NCBI GenBank assembly: GCA_902482615.1
Contig: CABTAA010000093.1
Span: forward strand, 1 to 6,705
Source of the DNA: an uncultured Collinsella sp.
GTDB taxonomy: Bacteria > Actinomycetota > Coriobacteriia > Coriobacteriales > Coriobacteriaceae
DNA length: 6,705 bases
Direction: 5' to 3'
Of the stretch, positions 1 through 5,874 are shown piece by piece. Every line of letters begins with the position of its first letter. The first letter of the stretch is position 1. Below the pieces are notes generated by a model. That model had not been told where the DNA came from. It worked only from the letters and a program-made list of their open reading frames with translations, and made no database searches. The translations under genes were made by a program, and so were the position numbers.

Positions 1-288
1 GAGGGCCGCTTTGTCGCCAACGACGAGGTACTCGCCCAGCTGATCGCCGACGGCCAGGTCGCCACGCAGTACGTTGGCGAAGACGGCAAGCCCAGCATGG
101 ATCTCTCCGTCAACCCCAACGGCTCCGCACTCGCCATCGAGGGCATCACGAGCCCCGACGGCCGCGTCCTGGGCAAGATGGGCCATGCCGAGCGTCGCGG
201 CGACAGCCTGTACCGCAACGTGCCCGAGCATGTCCCCGGCGATAAGTTCATGCCGATCTTTGAGAGCGGCGTGGCCTACTTCGCTTAA
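1..288 (+). CDS. purL: Phosphoribosylformylglycinamidine synthase, C-terminal fragment (5' end outside window)
   Basis: This is the last 95 codons and the TAA stop of an FGAM synthase, which makes FGAM from FGAR, glutamine and ATP in the fourth step of de novo purine synthesis in the cytoplasm. The frame is open from base 1. What is visible is the end of the C-terminal glutamine amidotransferase domain: a beta-rich stretch with SVNPNGS and AIEGITSPDGRVLGKMGHAE. The GHAER segment at fragment residues 61-65 supplies the His (H62) and Glu (E64) of the class I amidotransferase Cys-His-Glu triad; the Cys lies upstream, outside the window. The fused glutaminase tail shows the long single-chain PurL form (about 1,200 residues), not the split PurL/PurQ/PurS form. 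The ending GVAYFA matches what I recall of clostridial and coriobacterial PurL. An intrinsic terminator follows 38 bases after the stop. The identification is by recognition of the tail; a separate PurQ is less likely given the extra C-terminal segment. Confidence 0.85.
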   Translation, partial: EGRFVANDEVLAQLIADGQVATQYVGEDGKPSMDLSVNPNGSALAIEGITSPDGRVLGKMGHAERRGDSLYRNVPEHVPGDKFMPIFESGVAYFA

Positions 289-303
289 ACCTTTCCCATC
301 GGG

Positions 304-309
304 TACAAT
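304..309 (+). promoter_or_regulatory. Possible -10 element (TACAAT) upstream of the EamA transporter gene
   Basis: TACAAT, one mismatch from TATAAT, lies 15 bases after the purL stop and 80 bases before the transporter start. No convincing -35 is seen 16-18 bases upstream, where the sequence is near TCGCTT. If it is active, transcription would begin near 315-318, so the terminator hairpin at 327-362 would lie in the transporter's 5' leader. No better promoter is seen between the terminator and the ribosome binding site. Confidence 0.25.
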
Positions 310-326
310 CCCCTCGGGTAACAACA

Positions 327-362
327 CCCGCCACCGGCACCCCCGGTGGCGGGTTCTTTTTT
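327..362 (+). terminator. Strong rho-independent terminator after purL
   Basis: A perfect 11-bp GC-rich stem pairs 327-337 (CCCGCCACCGG) with 343-353 (CCGGTGGCGGG) around a 5-base loop. The T-rich tract TTCTTTTTT follows at 354-362. This is the textbook structure for the + strand and sits 38 bases beyond the purL stop. A competing 5-bp helix is possible between 315-319 (CGGGT) and 326-330 (ACCCG); it would take the base of the left arm. Confidence 0.9.
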
Positions 363-389
363 GCTTTGCGCGTATAGGAGAAGGACATC

Positions 390-1325
390 ATGGAAAGCCG
401 CAAGCCGTATCTCGCCACCCTGCCCGGACTCATCCTGGGCTGTCTTGTTTGCTGTGCACTCTGGGGATCGGCCTTTCCCTGCATCAAGATCGGCTACGCG
501 CTCTTTGGCATCCCAGCGCACGATAGCGCTTCGCAGCTGCTCTTTGCAGGTTTACGCTTTACGCTTGCCGGCGCCCTGGTTATCGTTGGGATGAGCGCGG
601 CCCAACGCCGCCCCCTCATACCGCAAGCGCGCGACATCAAGCCCATCTTTGTCTTGTCGCTCTTCCAGACTATCGGGCAGTACTTCTTTTTCTATCTGGG
701 CCTCTCGCGCGCCAGCGCCATGTCGAGCTCCATCATCGAGGCCAGCGCCAACTTCCTCGCAATCCTCTTTGCCGCCCTGGCATTTCACACCGAGAAGCTC
801 AATACGGCCAAGGTGCTTGGCTGTGCGCTGGGCTTTGCCGGCGTCGCGCTCGTCAACCTTTCGGGCGCGGACGGCACCTTTGGCTTTACGCTCGACGGCG
901 AGGGCTTTATCTTGGCTTCCACTGTTGCAGGCGCCCTATCGACCTGCCTGATCGGCATCTTCTCGCGCGAGCACGACGGCGTCTTGCTTGCCGGGTGGCA
1001 GTTTTTAGTCGGTGGCGTGGTCCTTACCGCCATCGGGTTTTTGATGGGCGGCACGTTGTCCCCCACCGAAATCGCCCCCGCCATCGCGCTCATCATTTAT
1101 ATGGCACTCATTTCCGCCGTCGCGTACTCGCTGTGGTCGCGCCTGCTCGCCGTCAACCCCGTCAGCCGCGTCTCGGTCTTTGGGTTTATGAACCCCGTCT
1201 TTGGTGTGGTGCTGAGTGCGCTGCTGCTCGGCGAGGGCGCTGGCACGAGCCCCGTTACCGTCATCGTTGCCCTGCTGTTGGTCTGCGGCGGCATCATCAT
1301 CGTCAACAAACCCAAAAAAGCCTAG
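390..1325 (+). CDS. EamA/DMT-superfamily membrane transporter
   Basis: This is a 311-residue inner-membrane permease of the drug/metabolite transporter superfamily, usually an exporter of metabolites or amino acids; its substrate cannot be read from the sequence. About ten hydrophobic segments are visible (near residues 12-34, 47-69, 84-105, 114-133, 139-158, 171-191, 199-220, 228-250, 260-281, 286-305), forming two five-helix EamA repeats. Family marks are LWGSAF in helix 1 (residues 24-29), the Arg of LRFTLAG in helix 2 (R56), and FMNPVFGVVLSALLLGE (266-282) with its conserved Pro and final Glu. The short basic tail NKPKKA is typical. The ATG is supported by AGGAGAAGG at 376-384, five bases upstream. 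Length is normal for the family (about 290-310). The gene is alone on its strand between purL and a convergent GGDEF gene. Family is nearly certain; the role is open. Confidence 0.9.
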   Translation: MESRKPYLATLPGLILGCLVCCALWGSAFPCIKIGYALFGIPAHDSASQLLFAGLRFTLAGALVIVGMSAAQRRPLIPQARDIKPIFVLSLFQTIGQYFFFYLGLSRASAMSSSIIEASANFLAILFAALAFHTEKLNTAKVLGCALGFAGVALVNLSGADGTFGFTLDGEGFILASTVAGALSTCLIGIFSREHDGVLLAGWQFLVGGVVLTAIGFLMGGTLSPTEIAPAIALIIYMALISAVAYSLWSRLLAVNPVSRVSVFGFMNPVFGVVLSALLLGEGAGTSPVTVIVALLLVCGGIIIVNKPKKA

Positions 1326-1399
1326 CGAGCTCACCTTTTTAGGGAGGGCGTTTGCACACTTTAGCTTAATGGAATACATCGATGAGCTGAGGGCCGCCA

Positions 1400-1423
1400 C
1401 GCACGCAAGCGTGCGACCCTTTT
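1400..1423 (+). terminator. Possible intrinsic terminator after the EamA transporter gene
   Basis: A perfect 6-bp GC stem pairs 1400-1405 (CGCACG) with 1410-1415 (CGTGCG) around CAAG. ACCC and a short TTTT at 1420-1423 follow. An outer GGG (1391-1393) could pair with CCC (1417-1419). It sits about 75 bases after the transporter stop and directly abuts the stop of the convergent GGDEF gene. The U-tract is short on + and absent on -, so it favours the transporter transcript but is a modest candidate. Confidence 0.4.
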
Positions 1424-1424
1424 C

Positions 1425-2567
1425 CTAGCGTATCTGGATGCCGGCTTTCTTTTTCTCGGCCTTGACGCGGTAGAGCTCCGCATCGGCAGCGCGAAGTAAG
1501 TCTTGCCAGGTATCAACACTATCGCCGACCCGCGCGCAACCGATGGACATCCGCAATGCATACGGCACCTCGGCATGCGCGAGCTCGTCGTTGATTGTCG
1601 CGCACAGATGCATGATATCCTGTTCCGCCGCTGCCTTTTGGAGCACCACGAACTCATCGCCACCATAACGCGCGATAAAGCCACCAGACGCCGAGCAGAC
1701 CTCTTTGAGCGCAGCGGATATTACCTGAAGAGCATGGTCGCCCTCCACATGTCCATAGCGATCGTTAATCTGCTTAAAGCCGTCAGCGTCCATCATAAGC
1801 AGATATACATCTTCGGCCTGATCCACATTTGAAAAGAGCGACAGCATATAGGTCTCAAAACGGTTGCGGTTGTTGAGTCCAGTCAACGGGTCAGTCGAGA
1901 TCAGTTGCTCCTGGCAGATGATATAGAGCAGCAACATGCTAATCATTATGCCGACACAAAGGCCAGGCACCGAGTATACGATCTGAAAGGTACCGCCCAC
2001 CAGGGCCGGAATGGCGAAAAATGCCAAGGTTCGATAGATAGCCTTCGTCTGCAGGCTCTCGACCCTGCGAGATTGCACAAACGCATGCAGGGACGTATGT
2101 ATAACGTAACAGTAGCTGACAATGGGCTGGATCATATAGGCAAAGCCGCGACGATACACGCCCTGCGAATCGATATAGAACAAGGCGTGCGTCCAGTAAC
2201 TGGTAAAAGCCAGCACGACCACCAGAGCCGTAGGCAACGTTACAAGCACCACCCTATAGCGCGAGGTCACAAGGCGAGAGCCCTGCATCGTCTCGGAATA
2301 GATAAACCAAATGAGACACGCGATGGCAAAGAGCGAAAACGAAACCGCGTTGGAAATCCAGTTGGCAGCAATACCCAACGTGCCGTCCGCACCATCCGAA
2401 AGCGTCCAGATCATATCGAATAATATGTACGCGGCGGAGGTGTAGCCAAGCATGCTAAACAATAGCTGCAGGGTGCTCGAGAACAAGGAGCGACGACTTC
2501 GCGCGGCAAGCCCGATAAGAACAATCATGCATAGCAGGAATATCTCAATCTTGAGTGCCTTAACCAC
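1425..2567 (-). CDS. Membrane-anchored GGDEF-domain diguanylate cyclase
   Basis: This predicted inner-membrane enzyme joins two GTP into cyclic di-GMP. The N-terminal ~220 residues hold about seven hydrophobic segments (near 4-22, 30-54, 70-91, 105-127, 143-164, 178-199, 201-220), a likely sensory membrane domain of unknown ligand. A GGDEF domain fills residues 224-378. Active-site marks are intact: DPLTGLNNRNRF (226-237), D260 in DADGFK (metal), N268 and D277 (guanine binding), and RYGGDEF with GGDEF at 302-306. The product-inhibition RxxD that should stand five residues before GGDEF is replaced by ASGG (293-296), so there is no canonical I-site. I chose GTG at 2567, with AAGGGA nine bases upstream (2577-2582). 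A TTG at 2585 would add six residues but lacks a good ribosome site. No EAL, HD-GYP or PilZ gene is nearby. GC looks lower than in the neighbours. The catalytic call is firm; signal and target are unknown. Confidence 0.9.
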   Translation of the reverse strand: MVKALKIEIFLLCMIVLIGLAARSRRSLFSSTLQLLFSMLGYTSAAYILFDMIWTLSDGADGTLGIAANWISNAVSFSLFAIACLIWFIYSETMQGSRLVTSRYRVVLVTLPTALVVVLAFTSYWTHALFYIDSQGVYRRGFAYMIQPIVSYCYVIHTSLHAFVQSRRVESLQTKAIYRTLAFFAIPALVGGTFQIVYSVPGLCVGIMISMLLLYIICQEQLISTDPLTGLNNRNRFETYMLSLFSNVDQAEDVYLLMMDADGFKQINDRYGHVEGDHALQVISAALKEVCSASGGFIARYGGDEFVVLQKAAAEQDIMHLCATINDELAHAEVPYALRMSIGCARVGDSVDTWQDLLRAADAELYRVKAEKKKAGIQIR

Positions 2568-2632
2568 TAGACGCCATCCCTTCAATATCCGAATGGTCAG
2601 AATCGCCCAATTCGAATCAGGGCAATAAACAC

Positions 2633-2657
2633 CCCTTTACTCCGCAGGGGTAAAGGG
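2633..2657 (-). other. Hairpin upstream of the GGDEF gene
   Basis: A perfect 8-bp inverted repeat pairs CCCTTTAC (2633-2640) with GTAAAGGG (2650-2657) around a 9-base spacer. An alternative, mutually exclusive stem pairs ACCCCT (2631-2636) with AGGGGT (2646-2651). On the - strand it is followed by GTGTTTATT, a poor U-tract. It could be a second terminator after kdgT, a leader element of the GGDEF transcript or an operator; the sequence does not decide. Confidence 0.35.
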
Positions 2658-2670
2658 AATCATAGCAAAG

Positions 2671-2708
2671 CGCCCGAACATCACTGCAAAACAGTTTCTG
2701 TTCGGGCG
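2671..2708 (-). terminator. Probable terminator hairpin downstream of the KdgT-family gene
   Basis: A perfect 10-bp stem pairs CGCCCGAACA (2671-2680) with TGTTCGGGCG (2699-2708). Inside it, ACTG (2683-2686) can pair with CAGT (2692-2695) around CAAAA, giving one long hairpin. It lies about 50 bases past the permease stop. On the - strand the following bases are CTTTGCTATG, so the U-tract is weak. Position and stem length favour a terminator or a 3'-end stabilising stem. Confidence 0.5.
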
Positions 2709-2756
2709 CTCGGACGGCGCGAATTGCACGCCGGAATCAATTATCGGTAACGGCCG

Positions 2757-3779
2757 TTACTCGCCGTCGATGTCGGTCGCGACGGCCTCCTCGATGGCCT
2801 CGACACCGGCAGGCGACAGGTCCTCCTTGCCCTGGCAGAACTTCTTGTCGACCCAGCCGGTCAGAATCGGAGCCATGATTGCCGTGATGATAACGGCGGT
2901 GGCGATCTGGGCGTACGCTGTGGGCGCAAGCTCGGCGTAGCGCGGTGCGACCTCGGCGAGGGCGACCGGCGTGGTCATAGCCGTGCCGGCGATAGTGGAG
3001 CAGGCAACGGCCGCCTTGCCGTTACCACCGCACAGGCGCTCGAACGCAAAGGTGATGGGGCCGACGATAAAGAGCGTGATGAGACCCAGCAGGATGCCCG
3101 AGATGCCGCCGGTGATAAAGCTCGAAAGGCTCATGGACGCACCGAGCTGAAATCCGATAACAGCGATCGCGGGATTGGCACCGGGGACCAGCAGGTTCTT
3201 GATAAACGGGAAGAGGTTGCCCAGAACCATGCCGATAACAAGTGGCAGGATGGATCCGATGATGGTGCCGACGGGGATGTTGGCGAGACCCGAGACACCG
3301 AGGACGATCATGGTGACGGCGGGGCCGGCCGTAAAGAACAGGATACCGACGGCGCCCTGCTCGGACTCGTCGCCGAACTCGCCCATGATGCCCGTGTAGA
3401 GCGCCATGTTGCAAAACGTGATGCCGCCGATGATAGACACGGAGCTCAGGCCCAGGAAGTTGTCGTTAAAGAAATATGCCACACCCAAGCCAAGGGCCGC
3501 CGCGACAACAAGCTTGGGAATCAGCACGACGATGCCGGTCTTGATGGCGCCCGGCGTGGACTTAAAGCTGATGCCGGCGCCCACAAACAGCAGAATCGCG
3601 GCGACGATGGTATTGGAGCCACCGCGGCAGGCAGCCGTAAAGAAGCCGCCGATCTCAAAAACCTGCGGGCAGAAGGTGTTGAGCAAAAGACCGACGATCA
3701 TCGGGTAAATCATGATGTCGCCTGGGATGCGCGGGACCCTGAATTTCTTTTGCTCGTTGGCGGTTGCTTCCTGTGCCAT
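2757..3779 (-). CDS. kdgT: 2-keto-3-deoxygluconate permease family transporter (KdgT-like)
   Basis: This 340-residue membrane permease resembles KdgT, a proton symporter that brings 2-keto-3-deoxygluconate, a product of pectin and uronate breakdown, into the cell. Hydrophobic helices run from about residue 22 to 310. Family-like segments include FVGAGISFK (65-73), GGITFCNMALYTGIMGEFGD (118-137), LGASMSLSSFITGG (212-225) and the C-terminal GTAMTTPVALAEVAP (265-279), which resembles the TAGNAVATPAAIAEADP region I recall from E. coli KdgT. Length is close to the ~327 residues of that protein, with a hydrophilic N-terminus (MAQEATANEQKKFRVPRIPG) and an acidic tail. I chose the ATG at 3779, four bases after GGGGG (3784-3788). 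A TTG at 3809 extends the frame by ten residues but has no ribosome site. No KDG kinase, aldolase or uronate isomerase gene lies in the window, so the true substrate could be a related sugar acid. I see no convincing promoter. Confidence 0.85.
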   Translation of the reverse strand: MAQEATANEQKKFRVPRIPGDIMIYPMIVGLLLNTFCPQVFEIGGFFTAACRGGSNTIVAAILLFVGAGISFKSTPGAIKTGIVVLIPKLVVAAALGLGVAYFFNDNFLGLSSVSIIGGITFCNMALYTGIMGEFGDESEQGAVGILFFTAGPAVTMIVLGVSGLANIPVGTIIGSILPLVIGMVLGNLFPFIKNLLVPGANPAIAVIGFQLGASMSLSSFITGGISGILLGLITLFIVGPITFAFERLCGGNGKAAVACSTIAGTAMTTPVALAEVAPRYAELAPTAYAQIATAVIITAIMAPILTGWVDKKFCQGKEDLSPAGVEAIEEAVATDIDGE

Positions 3780-3827
3780 GAAACCCCCATTTCCGCTGAC
3801 GGGGTACAAAAGCCCACGTCACGCTTT

Positions 3828-3836
3828 GCTACAGTA
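3828..3836 (+). promoter_or_regulatory. Possible extended -10 element facing the small ORF at 3847
   Basis: TGCTACAGT has the TGn-TAnnnT form of an extended -10 element on the + strand. The start of transcription would fall near 3843, only a few bases before the ATG at 3847, as in a leaderless or nearly leaderless transcript. No clear -35 is seen. Short -10 matches are common by chance. Confidence 0.2.
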
Positions 3837-3846
3837 AAGTTTGACC

Positions 3847-3954
3847 ATGGTACCAGAAGAAATAGACCAGCTCGGTGAAAAATTCGACAAGTTGGGATGG
3901 AACGAGATTCGGCGCCCGCGACGCCACCCCTATATAAGGCTCAAGACGATATAG
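3847..3954 (+). CDS. Possible small ORF of 35 residues, unknown
   Basis: An ATG-to-TAG frame of 35 codons lies in the gap between kdgT and azlD; its last 25 bases are antisense to the end of azlD. The first part, MVPEEIDQLGEKFDKLGWNE, is hydrophilic and reads like a soluble amphipathic segment. The rest is basic (RRPRRH, then LKTI). There is no Shine-Dalgarno sequence; TGCTACAGT ten bases upstream could give a leaderless message. It may be a real small protein, the broken start of a lost gene, or chance. I do not recognise it. Confidence 0.2.
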   Translation: MVPEEIDQLGEKFDKLGWNEIRRPRRHPYIRLKTI

Positions 3955-4253
3955 AGTACGATGCCCGAGACGCAGCACCACAGCATCGATTTTGTCTTGA
4001 CCGCCACGACCACGACGCCGGCGGCCGCAATCCAGGGAACCAAGGCAGGCCAGAGTCCCGCGTCGAACGCGCCGGGGCTCACCAAGTCGTTGGCGACCAG
4101 CGCGGCAAAGGCGGCGGGCGGGATATAGCCCAGGGCCTCGGTAATGCGGGGCGACAGGGTCCGCCCGCGCAAGGCGAACGCCGGCGCGATGCGAAAGAAC
4201 GCGATAGCAACCCACGACGACAGCCATAGAACCAAGAACTCGTTAACGGGCAT
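3930..4253 (-). CDS. azlD: Branched-chain amino acid exporter small subunit, AzlD family
   Basis: This 107-residue membrane protein is the small partner of AzlC in the LIV-E family, which exports branched-chain amino acids and their toxic analogues. About four hydrophobic helices are visible: LVLWLSSWVAIAFF near the N-terminus, GYIPPAAFAALVAN, WPALVPWIAAAGVVVVAVKT and the terminal LWCCVSGIVLYIVLSLI. The segment FRIAPAFALRGR followed by ITEALGYIPPAAFAALV matches the AzlD pattern (R..P..L, then L.Y.P.A...A). The ATG at 4253 is chosen because it has AGAGG eight bases upstream (4262-4266), gives the usual family length (about 100-110), and overlaps the end of azlC by 11 bases. The frame continues further upstream inside azlC, but that would add unrelated residues. 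Translation is probably coupled to azlC. No clear intrinsic terminator follows its stop. Confidence 0.88.
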   Translation of the reverse strand: MPVNEFLVLWLSSWVAIAFFRIAPAFALRGRTLSPRITEALGYIPPAAFAALVANDLVSPGAFDAGLWPALVPWIAAAGVVVVAVKTKSMLWCCVSGIVLYIVLSLI

Positions 4254-4935
4254 CGCGGGCACCTCTTCTGTCAAATACAGCATCACACGCCAGCGCAATG
4301 GCAATGCCGACCACGACGCTTGCCGGCACGGCAATATTCACGAGGCCCAAGAACTTGCATACGGCGACGGACACCGCGCCCGAAACCGCCGCGACAACGT
4401 TGCCGCGCGACAGCCGCTGCGAAAAGAGCAGGCAGATAAAGAGCGAGGTGCAGACAAAGGCTGCAATGGCGGTGGGAACATCGACAACGGCGCCGACGAT
4501 GGCGCCCATCGTACACGAAACGCCCCATGTTGCGATGAGGATCACGTTGAGCACAAAAGACTCGCGCGGGCCCCAATCCTCCCCTTCAACCAACTTGGCA
4601 AGCGAGATGCCGTATGCCTCCTCGGTAAGTGTCGCGGCAACAGCCAGCGTCTGACGCTTCGAGGCACCCCTCAGATGCGGTGCGATCGATGCCGAGTAAA
4701 GCGCAAAGCGCGAGGAGATTGCGGCGACGCTCGCGACGATCGATGCTGCAGGCACACCCGCCAGCCACAGGTTGCAGATCATAAACTGCCCGCTGCCCGT
4801 CACAAACGTGCTGCTCAGAGCAAAGACCATCCAGGGCTCCATTCCCGTCTGCCCCATGATCATTCCGCACGGCGTGCCTATTGCAACATAGGTAAGCATC
4901 ACCGACCAGACGGTTCTAACGATTTTGAGCACCAT
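4243..4935 (-). CDS. azlC: Branched-chain amino acid exporter large subunit, AzlC family
   Basis: This 230-residue membrane protein is the large subunit of an AzlCD exporter. Family marks (numbered from the ATG) are the pore-region TGSGQFMICNLWLAG (46-60), SSRFALYSASIAPHLRG (74-90), the TEEAYG segment (104-109) and several hydrophobic helices, ending in the helix VVVGIAIALACDAVFDRRG. I chose the ATG at 4935: it gives the usual length of about 230-240 and has AGGA ten bases and GAGAAG three bases upstream. A TTG at 5004 with AGGTGA six bases upstream would add 23 hydrophilic residues. That longer form would place the coding start on top of the candidate promoter of the divergent HD gene, so I prefer the ATG. 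The stop overlaps azlD by 11 bases, showing one operon. No LysR- or Lrp-type regulator gene is adjacent in the window. Confidence 0.88.
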   Translation of the reverse strand: MVLKIVRTVWSVMLTYVAIGTPCGMIMGQTGMEPWMVFALSSTFVTGSGQFMICNLWLAGVPAASIVASVAAISSRFALYSASIAPHLRGASKRQTLAVAATLTEEAYGISLAKLVEGEDWGPRESFVLNVILIATWGVSCTMGAIVGAVVDVPTAIAAFVCTSLFICLLFSQRLSRGNVVAAVSGAVSVAVCKFLGLVNIAVPASVVVGIAIALACDAVFDRRGARDAR

Positions 4936-4994
4936 ACGCTTCTCATCCTGACAAGGTCTCCGAGCCGCATGTAGCGATACGGCAGAATCATCAT

Positions 4995-5021
4995 CTGACA
5001 GCAACCGAGTTCACCTACAAT
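4995..5021 (+). promoter_or_regulatory. Candidate sigma-70-type promoter of the HD-domain gene
   Basis: CTGACA (4995-5000) differs from TTGACA by one base, and TACAAT (5016-5021) differs from TATAAT by one base. The spacer is 15 bases, shorter than the ideal 17. Transcription would start near 5028, leaving a leader of about 34 bases that contains the AGGAAG ribosome site (5051-5056). It lies in the divergent gap between azlC and the HD gene. Confidence 0.4.
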
Positions 5022-5061
5022 TGCCACCGGATCGAAAGACACAACTTTTTAGGAAGTCATT

Positions 5062-5874
5062 ATGACAGCTATCGATCGAGACCGGGCGCGCGCGGCCTTC
5101 AAAAGCTACACCGATGCCTACGACGCCACCAACCCACGCATCGCGCTCAAAATCGAGCATACGTACCACGTGGCCGAGGCATGCGATGCCGTAGCGCGCG
5201 AGCAGGGCTGGTCGTCAGAAGATATTGACCTGGCATGGCTTTGCGGCCTGCTACACGATATGGGCCGCTTTGAGCAGCTGCGACGCTGGGACACCTTTAA
5301 GGACGCCGAGAGCATGAGCCATGCGGCGCTGGGCATCGAGGTCCTCTTTGGCGAAAATCCCGCCGATGCACCCGCTGTAACGAACATCCGCGACTTTATC
5401 GATGACCCGGCAGAAGATGAACTCATCCGAGCGAGCATTGCCTATCACAGCGATTTCCGTCTACCCGCGCAGCTCGACGAGCGCACGCAGAACTTCTGCG
5501 ATATCGTGCGCGATGGCGACAAGATCGACATTATGCGTACCATCGCCGACAGCACCGTCGACACCATCCTCAAGGTGGACGAGAAGACGTTTCTCGGCAG
5601 CCGTTTCTCGTCGCCGACACTTGCCGCCTTTGACGAGCACCGCTGCGTCGCGCGCGACGAGCGCAACGAGCCGGCGGACTACCTGGTGGGGCTCATCTGC
5701 TTTATGTTTGAGCTCGTCTATCCAGCGAGCCGCGCGCTGGCGCGCGAGCAGGGCAATATCTACCGCCTGCTCGACGCGCCTTTTGGCATCACGCGGCCCT
5801 TTACCGACCCCGCCACGCAGGCAACTTGGAGCCGCCTTAAGGACAAGATGCGCGACTGGCTGGCGCGCGCCTAG
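5062..5874 (+). CDS. HD-domain metal-dependent phosphohydrolase
   Basis: This is a 270-residue soluble protein with an HD domain, a fold that hydrolyses phosphomonoesters or phosphodiesters, often nucleotides, using bound metal. The visible ligand set is H36 (in HTYHVAEA), H65-D66 (in LLHDMGRF), H87 (in SHAALGIE), H129 (in IAYHSDFRL) and D153 (in VRDGDKIDIMR). This H-HD-H-H-D order is expected for a two-metal site. The C-terminal third (about 180-270) has a helical segment (YLVGLICFMFELVYPASRAL) and ends in DWLARA. No signal peptide or transmembrane anchor is evident. The ATG has AGGAAG five bases upstream (5051-5056). Lacking the GYP motif, it is not an HD-GYP c-di-GMP phosphodiesterase, and it has no RelA/SpoT-type synthetase part. 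Its substrate is not identifiable. It stands alone, divergent from azlC, and its stop shares CTAG with the convergent etfA. Confidence 0.88.
   Translation: MTAIDRDRARAAFKSYTDAYDATNPRIALKIEHTYHVAEACDAVAREQGWSSEDIDLAWLCGLLHDMGRFEQLRRWDTFKDAESMSHAALGIEVLFGENPADAPAVTNIRDFIDDPAEDELIRASIAYHSDFRLPAQLDERTQNFCDIVRDGDKIDIMRTIADSTVDTILKVDEKTFLGSRFSSPTLAAFDEHRCVARDERNEPADYLVGLICFMFELVYPASRALAREQGNIYRLLDAPFGITRPFTDPATQATWSRLKDKMRDWLARA

Noticed and set aside
1369..1428. A 19-codon + strand ORF (MEYIDELRAATHASVRPFS) after the transporter gene
   Set aside because: It is very short, its purine-rich AGGGAGGG is about 20 bases upstream and too far away, and the frame runs through the hairpin that probably ends the transporter transcript.
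1905..2423. A + strand open frame of 172 codons opposite the GGDEF gene
   Set aside because: It is antisense to the membrane domain of a well-supported gene, with His/Arg/Lys-rich composition and no recognisable motif or ribosome site.
3931..3936. TATATA sequence that resembles a -10 element
   Set aside because: It is the last codons and stop of azlD on the - strand (Leu-Ile-stop), and no -35 or downstream gene fits it.
4144..4974. Long + strand open frame of about 276 codons opposite azlC and azlD
   Set aside because: It is antisense to two clearly recognisable membrane proteins. Its translation is rich in Arg, His, Asp and Gly with no domain, as expected from GC-rich codon shadows.
1335..5055. 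The 9-mer CTTTTTAGG occurs at both 1335 and 5045
   Set aside because: The two copies share no flanking sequence, and the T-run plus Shine-Dalgarno-like AGG composition makes this a likely coincidence.
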